DNA of 64,000 bases from Paramesorhizobium endophyticum (GCF_014640615.1 NZ_BMHH01000001.1:124001-188000), one strand, 5' to 3'; positions 33,602 to 44,046 are shown, counted from the first letter of the stretch. The notes: generated from the letters alone by a model not told the origin. Made by a program: numbers and translations.

Positions 33602-34717
33602 TCACCCAATCCGCGCCTCTGTCTTCGGGTCGAAGAACACAGCCTTGTCGAGATTGAAGGCGAGGCGGGCGGTCTGGCCTACGGCGATATTGGCGTCGGC
33701 GCGCAGGCGGGCCACCACGGCCTTGCCGCCCAGATGGGTGACTGCGAAAGTATCCGAGCCGGCGGGTTCCACGACCTCGATCAGGCAATCGCCCTCGGCC
33801 AGCGAATGCGCCTTGCGGTCCGCGCCGTCGGGGTCGGTCAGCGCTTCCGGGCGGATGCCGAAGATCACGTCCTTGCCTTTGTAGGCGGCGAGCTTGCTGC
33901 CGGCGCCGTTGACCGGCAGGGACAGGCGGCCACCATTGGGGCGGTCGAGCGAGACGCTGAGGCCAGTCGGGCCATCCTCGAGCTTCGCCGTCAGCAAATT
34001 CATCGCGGGCGAGCCCATGAAATCGGCGACGAATATATTGGCAGGGCTGTTATAGATCTCCGCCGGCGTGCCGAACTGCTGCAGCACGCCATCCTTCAGC
34101 ACCGCGATCTTGGTGGCGAGCGTCATCGCCTCGATCTGGTCATGCGTGACATAGACGATGGTGGTCTTCATGCGGTGGTGCAGGCGCTTGATCTCGGTGC
34201 GCATGTCGACGCGCAGCTTGGCGTCGAGGTTGGAGAGCGGCTCGTCGAACAGGAAGACCTGCGGATTGCGCACCAGCGCCCGGCCCATGGCGACGCGCTG
34301 GCGCTGGCCGCCGGAAAGCTGGCTCGGCTTGCGGTTGAGCAGATGGGAGATCTGCAGCGTCTCGGCGACGGATTTGATCGCCTTCTCGCGCTCGGCCTTC
34401 GGCACGCCGCGGATTTCCATGCCGAAGCCGATATTCCCGGCGACGGTCATGTTCGGATAAAGCGCATAGGACTGGAACACCATGGCGATATCGCGCTGCG
34501 AGGGATGCAGCCCGGCAATCGACTTGCCGTTGATCGAGATGTCCCCCGAGGTGATCGGCTCAAGCCCGGCAATGCAGTTCAACAGCGTGGACTTGCCGCA
34601 ACCGGAGGGGCCGACGAGGACGAGGAAACCGCCCTCCTCGATCTCGATATTGATGTCCTTCAGGATCGGCACGTTGCCATAGTTCTTGTGGAGGTTCTTG
34701 ATGGCCAGAAACGACAT
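33602..34717 (-). CDS. Sugar ABC transporter ATP-binding protein (MalK/UgpC type)
   Basis: A 371-residue cytoplasmic ATPase. Walker A GPSGCGKST lies near residue 37, the signature LSGGQRQRVAMGRA in the middle, and Walker B VFLFDEPLSNLDAK follows. The C-terminal OB-type regulatory domain (FGIRPEALTD, AVTHLGGKAVVARL) marks the MalK/UgpC class. It is the last gene of the four-gene transporter operon, 13 bases after the second permease. Confidence 0.93.
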   Translation of the reverse strand: MSFLAIKNLHKNYGNVPILKDINIEIEEGGFLVLVGPSGCGKSTLLNCIAGLEPITSGDISINGKSIAGLHPSQRDIAMVFQSYALYPNMTVAGNIGFGMEIRGVPKAEREKAIKSVAETLQISHLLNRKPSQLSGGQRQRVAMGRALVRNPQVFLFDEPLSNLDAKLRVDMRTEIKRLHHRMKTTIVYVTHDQIEAMTLATKIAVLKDGVLQQFGTPAEIYNSPANIFVADFMGSPAMNLLTAKLEDGPTGLSVSLDRPNGGRLSLPVNGAGSKLAAYKGKDVIFGIRPEALTDPDGADRKAHSLAEGDCLIEVVEPAGSDTFAVTHLGGKAVVARLRADANIAVGQTARLAFNLDKAVFFDPKTEARIG

Positions 34718-34730
34718 GCGCTTGTCTCTC

Positions 34731-35612
34731 TTATCCCTTGACGGCGCCGGACATCAGGCCACGCACGAAGTAGCGGCCGGCGACGATATAGACGATGAGC
34801 GTGGGAAGGGCGGCGAGGATCGCGCCCGCGAAGTGGACGTTATATTCCTGCACGCCGGTGGAGGAGTTCACGAGATTGTTGAGCGCGACCGTCATCGGCG
34901 TGCTCGTGGCGTTCGAGAAGGACGCGCCGAACAGGAAGTCGTTCCAGATATTGGTGAACTGCCAGATGACCGAGACGACGATGATCGGCCCGGAGGACGG
35001 CAACAGGATGCGCCGGAAAATCTGGAAGAAGCTCGCGCCGTCGATCTGCGCCGCGCGGATGAGCTCGGTCGGGAACGCAGCGTAATAATTGCGGAAATAG
35101 AGCGTGGTGAAGCCGATGCCGTAGATGACGTGGACGAAGACCAGGCCCGGCACCGTGCCCGATATGCCGAGCATGCCGAGGATGCGGGCCATGGGGATGA
35201 GCACGATCTGGAACGGGATGAAGCAGGACAGCAGCAGCATGCCGAACACGACATTGGAGCCGCGGAATTCCCATTTGGTCAGCACATAGCCGTTGAGCGC
35301 GCCCAGCACCGTCGAAATGGCGACGGCGGGCACGACCATCAGGATCGAGTTGAGGAAATAGGGCTTGAGACCCGTCGGCTGGACGCCAATCTGCGCGGTC
35401 GACCAGGCGGAGAGCCAGGGAGCGATGGTCCACTGGTGCGGGAAGGAGAGCATGCCGCCCTGCCGGATTTCCTCCAGCGGCTTGAAGGAATTGACCAGCA
35501 TGACATAGAGCGGCAGCAGGTAATAGATGGCGAAGACGATGAGCGCGGCATAGATGAGCGCGCGCGTCAGCCTTCCGTGATTGATTACGTTGTCGGGCGT
35601 CTCAGCGCTCAT
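34731..35612 (-). CDS. Sugar ABC transporter permease (MalG type)
   Basis: A 293-residue inner-membrane permease with six helices. The EAA loop appears as YAAFPTELIRAAQIDGASFF. It overlaps the stop of the first permease by one base (TGATG), so the two are coupled. It pairs with the first permease to form the channel. Confidence 0.92.
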   Translation of the reverse strand: MSAETPDNVINHGRLTRALIYAALIVFAIYYLLPLYVMLVNSFKPLEEIRQGGMLSFPHQWTIAPWLSAWSTAQIGVQPTGLKPYFLNSILMVVPAVAISTVLGALNGYVLTKWEFRGSNVVFGMLLLSCFIPFQIVLIPMARILGMLGISGTVPGLVFVHVIYGIGFTTLYFRNYYAAFPTELIRAAQIDGASFFQIFRRILLPSSGPIIVVSVIWQFTNIWNDFLFGASFSNATSTPMTVALNNLVNSSTGVQEYNVHFAGAILAALPTLIVYIVAGRYFVRGLMSGAVKG

Positions 35613-36490
35613 CAGCGTTTCTCCCCGCGCAGTTCGGAATAGAGATAGGGGACGATGATCGAGAAGATCATGATCAGCATGATGATGGCCGAGGCGGCGC
35701 CGATGCCCATCGAGTTGCGGGCGAAGGTGTAGGAATACATGAAATTGGCCGGAAGCGTCGTTGCTTGCCCCGGGCCGCCGCCGGTCATCGCCACGATCAA
35801 ATCATAGGATTTGATGGCGAGATGGGCGAGCACCACGAAAGCCGACAGGAACACCGGGCGCATCAGCGGAATGATGATGCGGCGATAGATAGTCGTGGTG
35901 GAGGCGCCATCGATCTGCGCCGCCTTGATGATCTCATTATCGACGCCGCGCAGGCCCGCCAGGAACATGGCCATGACGAAGCCCGAGGATTGCCAGACCG
36001 CGGCGATGACAATCGTATAGATCGCCATTTGCGGATCCTTGATCCAGGTGAAGGAAAAGCTCGTCCAGCCAAGCTGGTGCATGGTGTTTTGCAGGCCGAT
36101 GCCCGGATCGAGGAACCATTTCCACGCCGTGCCTGTCACGATGAAGGAAAGCGCCATCGGATAGAGATAGATCGGGCGCAACAGGCCTTCGGCGCGGATT
36201 TTCTGGTCGAGCAGGATGGCGAGGCCGAGCCCGATGACGATGGAGAACAGGATATAGAGCGAGGCGAAGATGGCGAGATTCTCGATCGCCGTCCACCATT
36301 GCGGCAGCAGCCAGAGCTTGTGGTAATTCTCCAGGCCCACGAAACCGTAGGAGGGCAGCATCTTGCTGTTGGTCAGCGAAAGAAAGCCCGTATAGAGAAT
36401 AAACCCGTAAACGAAGATCAGGATCAGCACGAAGCTCGGACTTACCACGAGCTTCGGCAGCCAATCCTGCAAGCGGCTACGACTGTTCAT
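35612..36490 (-). CDS. Sugar ABC transporter permease (MalF type)
   Basis: A 292-residue permease. The EAA loop is NEIIKAAQIDGASTTTIYRR. ATG at 36490 has GAGG upstream; longer frames begin in poorly conserved sequence. It partners with the downstream permease. Confidence 0.91.
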   Translation of the reverse strand: MNSRSRLQDWLPKLVVSPSFVLILIFVYGFILYTGFLSLTNSKMLPSYGFVGLENYHKLWLLPQWWTAIENLAIFASLYILFSIVIGLGLAILLDQKIRAEGLLRPIYLYPMALSFIVTGTAWKWFLDPGIGLQNTMHQLGWTSFSFTWIKDPQMAIYTIVIAAVWQSSGFVMAMFLAGLRGVDNEIIKAAQIDGASTTTIYRRIIIPLMRPVFLSAFVVLAHLAIKSYDLIVAMTGGGPGQATTLPANFMYSYTFARNSMGIGAASAIIMLIMIFSIIVPYLYSELRGEKR

Positions 36491-36601
36491 ACGCCTCACA
36501 CCTTGCGCTTTTTGCATTGCTGTCACACTCTGGCCTGATACAACTACTCGCCGCCGCCTCGCAACGTGCGCGATCAGAGCCAGCATTCATGAATCCGTGA
36601 T

Positions 36602-36756
36602 GCCCCTCACCCTTACCCTCCCCGTGAAGGACGGGGAGAGGGGGCGTCAGCGTTGGCACTTGGATATTCTCCCCCCTGCACCCGGCAGAAAGGAAAGACG
36701 AAAACGCCCGTGTCCCCCACTCCCCGTCCTTCACGGGGAGTGGGTAAGGGTGAGGG
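36602..36756. repeat. Palindromic repeat between solute-binding protein and permease genes
   Basis: CCCCTCACCCTTACC at the left pairs with GGTAAGGGTGAGGGG at the right, with inner CCCGTGAAGGACGGGG palindromes. As an intra-operon hairpin it may protect the upstream binding-protein mRNA and reduce permease expression. Confidence 0.75.
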
Positions 36757-36837
36757 GCTATCCACGCCGTATGATGATTATCACATCACAAAAGATAAGG
36801 ACCGCCGGAGCGCCCTCCCCGGCGGTCCGATATCAGC

Positions 36838-38094
36838 TTACTGCGCCGCCGCGACGGCGGTGACCAGTTCCTTCACCGCGTCCTCGGAAGACAGCTCGCC
36901 ATTGAACTGGCGGGTGACCACGTCGAAGATCGCATTCTTGACGGCGGCCGGCTCAGCATAGCCATGGGCCAGCGAGCCCAGCATGCGGCCATCGGCATTG
37001 GCGGCCTTGATGTCGGCGATGGCCTTCTTGCCGCAGGCGTCGAACTTGGTGTCCGGCACGTCCATGCGGGCGGGCGCGGCGCCCTTGACGGTGTTGAAGG
37101 CGACCTGGAATTCCGGGCTCATGATGGCCGAAGCCATGGCCATCTGCGCAGGAACCTTATCCTTGGCCACGTTGAACATGGCGAACATGTCGGAATTGAA
37201 GGTCACCGCTCCCTGCGTTCCGGGATAGCGGGCGCAGACGAAATCCTTGCCCGGCTCCTTGCCGGCCTTGAGGAACTCACCCTTGGCCCAGTCGCCCATG
37301 AACTGCATGCCGGCCTTGCCCTCGATCACCATGGCCGAAGCCAGGTTCCAGTCGCGGCCCGAGAAGTTCGGATCGACATAGGTGCGCAGCTTGGTCATGC
37401 GGTCGAAGACCTGCTTCATCGTGTCGGAGCCGAGCGCCTCTGGGTCGATGTCGATGATGGCTTTCTTGTAAAAATCATCGCCGAAGGACAGCACGACCGC
37501 CTCGAAAACGGTCGAATCCTGCCAGGGCTGGCCGCCATGGGCGATGGGGATGATGCCCTGCTTCTTGAAATTATCGAGAAGCGCGATCAGCTCGTCCCAG
37601 TTCGCCGGCACCTTGCCGCCGGCCTTGTCGAGCGCCGCCTTGTTGATCCACATCCAGTTCGTCGAATGGATATCGACCGGCGCGGCAATCCAATGGCCGT
37701 CATATTTGGCGAATTTCTGCAACGCGTCGGGGACGACCTTGCCCCAGCCTTCCTTCTCCGCCACGGAATCGAGATTGCCGAGCACGCCCTGCTCCGCCCA
37801 GTCCTTGATATCGAAGCCCAGCATCTGCACCGCCGTGGGCGGATCGCCGGCGGTGACGCGGGCGCGGAGCACCGTCATCGCCTGGACGCCGCTGCCGCCG
37901 GCGACGGGCATGTCGACCCAGCCGATGCCCTGCTTTTCCAGATCCTTCTTCAGGACGTCGAGCGCAGCAGCCTCGCCGCCAGCCGTCCACCAATGCAGGA
38001 CCTCGACGCTCTGCTTCTTGTCCTGAGCGTGAGCGAACGTTGCCGCCCCCGCCATCAAAGCCGCAATCGCGACCGTCGATACAAACTTGCGCAT
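36838..38094 (-). CDS. ABC transporter solute-binding protein, sugar type
   Basis: A 418-residue periplasmic protein with a Sec signal ([20 protein letters not shown], cleavage after AHA). The mature start [20 protein letters not shown] resembles the GtsA/glucose-mannose binding proteins of proteobacteria, as does [18 protein letters not shown]. It should bind a monosaccharide, possibly glucose. It is the first gene of the operon, consistent with its higher demand. Confidence 0.87.
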   Translation of the reverse strand: MRKFVSTVAIAALMAGAATFAHAQDKKQSVEVLHWWTAGGEAAALDVLKKDLEKQGIGWVDMPVAGGSGVQAMTVLRARVTAGDPPTAVQMLGFDIKDWAEQGVLGNLDSVAEKEGWGKVVPDALQKFAKYDGHWIAAPVDIHSTNWMWINKAALDKAGGKVPANWDELIALLDNFKKQGIIPIAHGGQPWQDSTVFEAVVLSFGDDFYKKAIIDIDPEALGSDTMKQVFDRMTKLRTYVDPNFSGRDWNLASAMVIEGKAGMQFMGDWAKGEFLKAGKEPGKDFVCARYPGTQGAVTFNSDMFAMFNVAKDKVPAQMAMASAIMSPEFQVAFNTVKGAAPARMDVPDTKFDACGKKAIADIKAANADGRMLGSLAHGYAEPAAVKNAIFDVVTRQFNGELSSEDAVKELVTAVAAAQ

Positions 38095-38435
38095 GATAAG
38101 CCTCCCTGCTTCGTGTTTTTCCTCGATGGATCATCCATCGCCCAGCCCCAGTCTATGGCTGACAACGGTGACATTGGCAAGGTTTTTCCGTCATTTACCC
38201 CTAGGGGCGAACGCCATGCTCGGGATTAGCTGACCATGGGATAGTATTTCAGAAAATGCTTATATCATCGGGCTATTGGGCCTATTGCCCGGCGGGCCAA
38301 TCCCTTGCGGTGTGGATGATTCGCAGCATGACAACGCTTTCTCAACCAGCGCAGCGCAGGCACCATCATACTGGCGCCCGGACGCATTTTATGTATTGTG
38401 CCGCTCAACGCGCAGCCGCAACGACAAGGACGAAT
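38095..38435. promoter_or_regulatory. Promoter region of the sugar transporter operon
   Basis: About 340 bases without a gene, between divergent genes. A perfect ten-bp palindrome CCCCTAGGGG lies at 38198-38207, a possible regulator site. No regulator gene for this transporter is visible nearby. Confidence 0.4.
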
Positions 38436-38780
38436 ATGATGGACATCCGCCAGATCGACGACAGTTTTTCCGTCACCGGCCAGATCTTCCCGGACGATGT
38501 CAGAGACATCGCCGCCGCGGGCTTCCGCACGCTGATCTGCAACCGGCCGGATGATGAATCGCCCGACCAGCCCGCCTTCGCCGAGATCGCCGGCGTGGCG
38601 GAGAAGGCCGGCATTCCCGTTCATTATATCCCGGTCGTGCCGGGCGGGCTTATGCAGGACGATGTGGACGCCATGGCCGCGGCGCTCGCCGAGGCGGACG
38701 GCCCGGTGCTCGCCTATTGCCGCTCCGGCGCGCGCTCGACCAATATTTACGGACTGGCGCGGCAGCAGATGGGGCGCTGA
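38436..38780 (+). CDS. TIGR01244 family sulfur transferase / phosphatase-like protein
   Basis: A 114-residue protein with the beta-lactamase-associated rhodanese/DSP-like fold: DDVRDIAAAGFRTLICNRPD, and the P-loop YCRSGARSTNIY with the active cysteine. ATG at 38436 follows AAGGA. In other bacteria such domains join sulfide-oxidising enzymes; here it stands alone. Reaction unknown. Confidence 0.82.
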   Translation: MMDIRQIDDSFSVTGQIFPDDVRDIAAAGFRTLICNRPDDESPDQPAFAEIAGVAEKAGIPVHYIPVVPGGLMQDDVDAMAAALAEADGPVLAYCRSGARSTNIYGLARQQMGR

Positions 38781-38781
38781 C

Positions 38782-39972
38782 TTAAAAAAACGCCTGTATC
38801 CCCGTCTGCGCGCGGCCCAAGATCAACGCGTGGACGTCGTGCGTGCCCTCATAGGTATTGACCGTCTCCAGGTTCTGTGCGTGGCGCATGACGTGGTAGC
38901 CGATCTGGATGCCATTGCCGCCATGCATGTCGCGTGCCGCCCTGGCGATGTCGAGCGCCTTGCCGCAATTGTTGCGCTTGACGAGGGAGATCATCTCCGG
39001 GGCCATCCTGCCCTCGTCCATCAGCCGCCCGACGCGCAAGCTCGCCTGCAGGCCCAAGGCGATTTCCGTCTGCATGTCCGCCAGCTTCTTCTGGAAAAGC
39101 TGGGTGGCGGCCAGCGGTTTGCCGAATTGCTTGCGGTCGAGGCCGTATTGCAGGGCGCGGTGCCAGCAATCCTCCGCCGCGCCCATCACACCCCAGGAGA
39201 TGCCGTAGCGCGCGCGATTGAGGCAGCCGAACGGGCCGCTCAGGCCTGACGCATCGGGCAGCAGATTTTCCTCAGGCACGATAACACCATCCATGACGAT
39301 CTCGCCTGTTATCGACGCGCGCAATGAGAGCTTGCCGCCGATCCTGGGCGCGGAAAGACCCTTCATGCCCTTTTCAAGGATGAAGCCGCGGATCGCGCCG
39401 TCATGCGCCTCGGACTTCGCCCAGACGACGAAGACATCGGCGATGGGCGAATTGGAAATCCACATTTTCGAGCCGGAAAGCCGGTAGCCATCCGCCACCT
39501 TCTCAGCGCGGCTCTTCATGCCCGCCGGGTCAGAGCCGGCATCGGGCTCGGTCAGGCCGAAACAGCCGATCCATTCGCCGGAAGCAAGCTTCGGCAGATA
39601 TTTCCTGCGCTGCTCCTCAGAGCCATAGGCATAAATCGGATACATGACGAGCGAGGACTGCACGCTCATCATCGAGCGATAGCCGCTATCGACGCGCTCG
39701 ATTTCCCGCGCCACCAGCCCATAGGCGACATAGGACGCGCCCGCCGTGCCATATTCCTCCGGCAAGGTGACACCCAGCAGCCCCGCCTCCCCCATCAGGC
39801 GGAAAAGCGCGGGATCGGTCCTCTCCTCCAGATACGCCTCCTCGACGCGCGGCAGCAATTCGCCCTGCGCAAACGCGCGGGCGCTGTCGCGGATCATCCG
39901 CTCGTCCTCGGTCAGCTGATCCTCGATGAGGAAAGGATCGCTCCAGACGAAGGCGGCTTTGGACGATGGCAT
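38782..39972 (-). CDS. gcdH: Glutaryl-CoA dehydrogenase (acyl-CoA dehydrogenase family)
   Basis: Oxidises and decarboxylates glutaryl-CoA to crotonyl-CoA in lysine/tryptophan catabolism, using FAD. The 396 residues include [16 protein letters not shown], the substrate-binding [16 protein letters not shown], and [16 protein letters not shown] with the catalytic glutamate typical of glutaryl-CoA dehydrogenase. ATG at 39972 has GGGAG upstream. It converges on and nearly touches the sulfur transferase gene, and its upstream region contains the palindromes before the RidA gene. Confidence 0.88.
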   Translation of the reverse strand: MPSSKAAFVWSDPFLIEDQLTEDERMIRDSARAFAQGELLPRVEEAYLEERTDPALFRLMGEAGLLGVTLPEEYGTAGASYVAYGLVAREIERVDSGYRSMMSVQSSLVMYPIYAYGSEEQRRKYLPKLASGEWIGCFGLTEPDAGSDPAGMKSRAEKVADGYRLSGSKMWISNSPIADVFVVWAKSEAHDGAIRGFILEKGMKGLSAPRIGGKLSLRASITGEIVMDGVIVPEENLLPDASGLSGPFGCLNRARYGISWGVMGAAEDCWHRALQYGLDRKQFGKPLAATQLFQKKLADMQTEIALGLQASLRVGRLMDEGRMAPEMISLVKRNNCGKALDIARAARDMHGGNGIQIGYHVMRHAQNLETVNTYEGTHDVHALILGRAQTGIQAFF

Positions 39973-40098
39973 GGCGTTCACTCCCTTTTTGCTTGGCTTG
40001 CATAATAGGCGCGAATTGCGGCGGGGCAATTCAATGAGGCCATGATGATTTCACATTGGGGGATGAGAGCGAGGAATGGGGAACCGGCAATCTCCCAT

Positions 40099-40160
40099 AT
40101 ACGTCACGTATGTGAATTGACATACGTGACGTATGCGTGTTTATTGCATACGCGGCGTAT
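40099..40160. promoter_or_regulatory. Three-palindrome operator upstream of the RidA-family gene
   Basis: ATACGT-C-ACGTAT (40099-40111), CATACGT-G-ACGTATG (40121-40135) and ATACGC-G-GCGTAT (40148-40160), centres 23 and 26 bp apart. TTGACA at 40117-40122 with a -10-like TTTATT at 40140-40145 places the second palindrome inside the promoter spacer. This is a typical repressor-controlled layout. Confidence 0.6.
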
Positions 40161-40194
40161 CTGAATTAACGCCGCCCGCCCCAAAGGAAAGAAA

Positions 40195-40605
40195 ATGACA
40201 AAACGAGACGCAGTTTTCCCCGCCGACCGCCACGCGCTTTACGAAGAACACGGCTACTCCGCCGCGATCCGCTCCGGCGATCTCCTGTTCGTATCGGGAC
40301 AGGTCGGCAGCCGCGCCGACGGCTCGCCCGAGCCCGATTTCAAGGCCCAAGTGGAACTCGCCTTCGCCAATCTGGAAGCAACGCTAAAGGCCGCGGGCTG
40401 CAGCTTCGACGATATCGTCGATGTGACCACCTTCCACACCGACCCCGAAAACCAGTTCGGAGCTATCATGGAGGTGAAGAGCCGTATATTCGACACCAAG
40501 CCTTATCCGAACTGGACTGCGGTTGGGGTAAATTGGCTTGCCGGGTTTGATTTTGAGATCAAGGTGATTGCGCGGGTGCCCGCAGCAGCCCAGCAGTCGC
40601 AATGA
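40195..40605 (+). CDS. RidA/YjgF family protein
   Basis: A 136-residue protein with the RidA fold: GYSAAIRSGDLLFVSGQVGS, VELAFANLEATLKAAGCSFD and VVTTFHTD-like strand. The arginine used by canonical RidA imine deaminases (in the ARxxVEVxxL segment) is missing; here the region reads NWTAVGVNWLAGFDFEIKVI. It thus belongs to a non-archetypal Rid subgroup with unknown substrate. Control by the palindromes upstream is likely. Confidence 0.83.
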   Translation: MTKRDAVFPADRHALYEEHGYSAAIRSGDLLFVSGQVGSRADGSPEPDFKAQVELAFANLEATLKAAGCSFDDIVDVTTFHTDPENQFGAIMEVKSRIFDTKPYPNWTAVGVNWLAGFDFEIKVIARVPAAAQQSQ

Positions 40606-40655
40606 ACGATTGAGGGCAGGATTGCTGCCCTCAAAAGTTTATTCAGAAGACCGGC

Positions 40656-41162
40656 TCAGCTACGCCCCAGATAATCCATTTTGCCGATCGGTACGCCCTT
40701 ATGGCGCAGGATCGCGTAGGCCGTGGTGACGTGGAAAAAGAAATTGGGAATGGCGAAGCCCAATACATAATCGCGGGCGGTGAAGGTTCTCGTGGTCTCG
40801 CCTGACCGCAACTCCACTTCGGCTTCCTCGCGGCCATCCATCGAATGAGGCGGAACTTCCTTGAGGAGCGCAACCGTCGCGTTTATGCGCGCCTGCAAAT
40901 CGTCAAAGCTGGCCTCATTGTCTTCCATTGGAACATTCGGGACCTGGCCAACGCGCACGGCGGCGAATTTGGCGGTGTCGCTGGCGCGCTGGATCTGGGC
41001 GGTCAGCGGCGCCATGTCAGGGAAAAGCCGCGCTTCCAGCAATTCGGCATGGGGGATGCCCTTTTCGTCAGCAAACGCGCGGCCTTTTTCCAGAATTTCG
41101 CTGAGATTTGCAAACGCCCGCAGAAATACGGGAACGCTGATATCGTAAAGCGACAGAGGCAT
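40656..41162 (-). CDS. DUF1993 family protein
   Basis: A 168-residue protein of the DUF1993 family (DinB-like four-helix fold): LYDISVPVFLRAFANLSEIL, LEARLFPDMAPLTAQIQRAS, and YVLGFAIPNFFFHVTTAYAI with the family's HxxxAYxILRHxGxxIGKxDYLG ending. Function unknown. ATG at 41162 matches the family start; a longer frame adds unrelated residues. Confidence 0.82.
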   Translation of the reverse strand: MPLSLYDISVPVFLRAFANLSEILEKGRAFADEKGIPHAELLEARLFPDMAPLTAQIQRASDTAKFAAVRVGQVPNVPMEDNEASFDDLQARINATVALLKEVPPHSMDGREEAEVELRSGETTRTFTARDYVLGFAIPNFFFHVTTAYAILRHKGVPIGKMDYLGRS

Positions 41163-41347
41163 GGTTTTTCTTTCGATAAGAGGAATCAGAAATGCTTTCC
41201 TCATCGACCATAGACTGGAAGGCTTGCGGATCAATCAGGCTGAGAGATCAAATGATTTGTGATCGTTCCGTCACGATGCCTGAAAAGCTTGCCTAATCCG
41301 GGCGTCAATGCCATTGCCAGCCTAAACATTTTCAAAGGAGTACCCTC

Positions 41348-41809
41348 ATGACCGATGTCAAGGGATTGACCCAGCTGGGCGCGAAGGCGGAGATTGCGGG
41401 GTCGCCTGAGGAAGCGGTGCTGGAGACCGTGCCGTTCACGCGCGGGGACGGGGCGCCGGCGATCGTGCGCTTTACCTGCCCGGAATTCACCTCGCTCTGC
41501 CCGATGACCGGACAGCCGGATTTTGCGCATATCGTCATCGATTATGCGCCGGACGCGCGGCTGGTGGAGTCGAAGTCGTTGAAGTTGTTCCTCTTCTCCT
41601 TCCGCAATCATGGCGCGTTCCATGAGGATTGCACGATCATGATCGGGCGGCGGGTCGTGGAGGCGACGAGGCCGCTCTGGCTGCGCATCGGCGGCTATTG
41701 GTATCCGCGCGGCGGAATTCCCATCGATGTCTTCTGGCAGACGGGTACCCCGCCGGAGGGCGCGTGGGTGCCGGAGACGGGGGTGCCGGGGTATCGCGGG
41801 CGGGGGTGA
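41348..41809 (+). CDS. queF: NADPH-dependent 7-cyano-7-deazaguanine reductase
   Basis: Reduces preQ0 to preQ1 in queuosine synthesis. A 153-residue short-type QueF. The nucleophile C51 lies in [14 protein letters not shown]58 follows, and the family motif ESKSLK lies at 74-79, with [11 protein letters not shown] after it. AAAGGAG precedes the ATG. No preQ1 riboswitch was recognised in the 113-base leader region. Confidence 0.95.
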   Translation: MTDVKGLTQLGAKAEIAGSPEEAVLETVPFTRGDGAPAIVRFTCPEFTSLCPMTGQPDFAHIVIDYAPDARLVESKSLKLFLFSFRNHGAFHEDCTIMIGRRVVEATRPLWLRIGGYWYPRGGIPIDVFWQTGTPPEGAWVPETGVPGYRGRG

Positions 41810-41814
41810 GCCAG

Positions 41815-42003
41815 GACGATCCCTTCACCCTCGCCCTTCGAGGCTCGCTGCGCTCGCACCTCAGGATGAGGGTGAAGGGGCGCCGCGCCTCGAAACGGCT
41901 GACGGGCGGCGGCGTTCCAATAGCCCTCATGGTGAGGTGCGCCCCGTAGCCGTGAGCTTGCGAACGAGCGAAGGGGAGCCTCGAACCACGAGGGCGCTTG
42001 GCG
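41815..42003. repeat. Palindromic intergenic repeat (family C)
   Basis: Contains CCTCATGGTGAGGTGC, GCCTCGAACCACGAGG and the inner CCTTCACCCTCG/CACCTCAGGATGAGGGTG pair. It sits between queF and mutL on the same strand, leaving about 47 bases before the mutL start. Confidence 0.78.
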
Positions 42004-42050
42004 CTAATGGCATATTTCTAATTCCCCCCGAATCCGACTATAAACCTCCC

Positions 42051-43922
42051 ATGACAATCCGGCAGTTATCCGAAACCATCATCAACCAGATCGCGGCGGG
42101 CGAGGTTATCGAGCGGCCGGCCAGCGTGGTGAAGGAGCTTGTCGAAAACGCCATCGATGCGGGGGCGACGCGCATCGAGGTGGTGACGGCGGGCGGCGGC
42201 AAGACTCTGATCCGCGTCACCGACAATGGCTCCGGCATTCCCGCGGACGAGCTCAAACTTGCCGTCTCACGCCATTGCACCTCCAAGCTTACCGACGATG
42301 TGCACGATATCCGCGCGCTCGGCTTTCGCGGCGAGGCGCTGCCTTCCATCGGCTCGGTGTCGCGGCTGTCTTTGAAATCGCGGACGCAGCAGGCTGAGTC
42401 GGGCTATGAGATCACCGTCACCGGCGGGCGGCTGGAAGGCCCGCGTCCAGCGGCGCTCAATCAGGGCACCATCGTCGAGGTGCGCGACCTGTTCTTCGCC
42501 ACCCCGGCGCGGCTCAAATTCATGAAGACCGACCGGGCGGAGGCGATGGCGGTCGGCGATGTGGTGAAGCGCGTGGCCATCGCCTTTCCGCATATCCGCT
42601 TCTCGCTCGCCGGAACCGACCGCACGCCGCTCGACCTGCCAGCGACCGGCGCGGGCGAGGAAGGCATGCTGGAGCGCATCGCGCAGGTGCTGGGCAAGGA
42701 GTTTTCCGAAAACGCCATTGCCATCGATGCGGAACGGGAGGGGTTAAGGCTCGCGGGCTTCGCCGGCATTCCCTCCTTCAACCGCGGCAATGCGCTTCAT
42801 CAGTTCGCCTATGTCAACGGACGGCCCGTGCGCGACAAGCAGATCTGGGGCGCGATCCGTGGCGCTTATGCCGATGTCATCGCGCGCGACCGCCATGCGG
42901 TGGCGGTGCTGTTCCTGACGCTTGATCCGGCGCTTGTGGATGTGAACGTGCATCCGGCCAAGGCGGATGTGCGCTTCCGTGATCCGGGACTGGTGCGCGG
43001 GCTCATCGTCGGGGCGATCAAGCAGGCACTCGCTGGATCAGGCATCCGCGCGGCGACGAGCGGGGCGGAGGCGATGATGCAGGCTTTCCGGGCGGAAGGT
43101 TTTGCGGCTCGCCCTGCCCCATCGCCGCAGGCCGCTTCTTTCCGGGCTCCAGCCTATCAATCCGGCAATTGGAGCCCGCCTCCCCGCCCGCGCGCGGAGT
43201 GGTCGCCAGCGACGGCGCCGTTCCGTCCGCTGGAGATGGACCTCGGGTTCGGCGAAGGCGCGCAGGCGGTGTTCGAGAGCGTGGCTATGCCGAGCGCCGA
43301 TGCACGGGCAACCGTTGAAGACGCGCCGGCGGAACTGACCGCTACGCCGCTGGGTGCAGCAAGGGCGCAGATCCATGCCAATTACATCGTGGCGCAGACC
43401 GATGACAGCCTGATCATCGTGGACCAGCACGCAGCCCATGAGCGGCTGGTCTATGAGGCGCTGAAGACAGCGCTTCACTCCCGCCCCCTCCCCGCGCAGA
43501 TGCTGCTCATCCCCGAGATCGTCGATCTGCCGGAAGAGGATGCGGACCGGCTCGCCTCCCATGCGGAGGAACTCCGGCGCTTCGGCCTCGGCGTCGAGCG
43601 CTTCGGGCCGGGCGCGGTGGCGGTGCGCGAGACGCCGGCCATGCTGGGCGAGACGGATGTGCAGCAGCTTATCCGCGACCTCGCCGATGAGATCGCCGAG
43701 CATGACACATCCGACGGGCTGAAAGCCATGCTCGACCATGTAGCGGCGACCATGGCCTGCCATGGCTCGGTGCGCTCGGGGCGACGCCTGAAGCCGGAGG
43801 AGATGAACGCGCTCTTACGCCAGATGGAAGCGACGCCCGGCTCCGGCACGTGCAATCACGGCCGCCCGACCTATATTGAGCTGAAGCTTGCGGATATCGA
43901 GCGCCTGTTCGGGCGGAGATGA
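42051..43922 (+). CDS. mutL: DNA mismatch repair protein MutL
   Basis: A 623-residue MutL. The GHL ATPase part has E29 and N33 ([11 protein letters not shown]), DNGSGIP (58-64) and [13 protein letters not shown] variable proline/alanine-rich linker (about 345-430) follows. The C-terminal dimerisation part has [12 protein letters not shown], the latent-endonuclease metal motif found in MutL without MutH, and [14 protein letters not shown] at 42051 matches the family start [20 protein letters not shown]. Confidence 0.95.
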   Translation: MTIRQLSETIINQIAAGEVIERPASVVKELVENAIDAGATRIEVVTAGGGKTLIRVTDNGSGIPADELKLAVSRHCTSKLTDDVHDIRALGFRGEALPSIGSVSRLSLKSRTQQAESGYEITVTGGRLEGPRPAALNQGTIVEVRDLFFATPARLKFMKTDRAEAMAVGDVVKRVAIAFPHIRFSLAGTDRTPLDLPATGAGEEGMLERIAQVLGKEFSENAIAIDAEREGLRLAGFAGIPSFNRGNALHQFAYVNGRPVRDKQIWGAIRGAYADVIARDRHAVAVLFLTLDPALVDVNVHPAKADVRFRDPGLVRGLIVGAIKQALAGSGIRAATSGAEAMMQAFRAEGFAARPAPSPQAASFRAPAYQSGNWSPPPRPRAEWSPATAPFRPLEMDLGFGEGAQAVFESVAMPSADARATVEDAPAELTATPLGAARAQIHANYIVAQTDDSLIIVDQHAAHERLVYEALKTALHSRPLPAQMLLIPEIVDLPEEDADRLASHAEELRRFGLGVERFGPGAVAVRETPAMLGETDVQQLIRDLADEIAEHDTSDGLKAMLDHVAATMACHGSVRSGRRLKPEEMNALLRQMEATPGSGTCNHGRPTYIELKLADIERLFGRR

Positions 43923-43935
43923 GGACTATTAAGCC

Positions 43936-43982
43936 GCATGATCTTGTCCGAAAAGTCTGCAACTTTTCGGACAAGATCATGC
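43936..43982. repeat. Perfect 21-bp stem palindrome
   Basis: GCATGATCTTGTCCGAAAAGT (its first 20 bases shown by 43936-43955) pairs perfectly with 43962-43982 around CTGCA. A half-related stretch occurs near 11590. It lies between mutL and the DUF2093 gene and could attenuate readthrough. Confidence 0.85.
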
Positions 43983-44046
43983 TCGAGCACCTTGATCTTT
44001 CGCGCCGATTGTGGCGCTTTATGATAAGAAAAAGACAGGAAAACCC

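Noticed and set aside
41235-41347. Possible preQ1 riboswitch before queF
   Set aside because: I could not find the conserved cytosine-rich loop and A-rich tail of known preQ1 classes.
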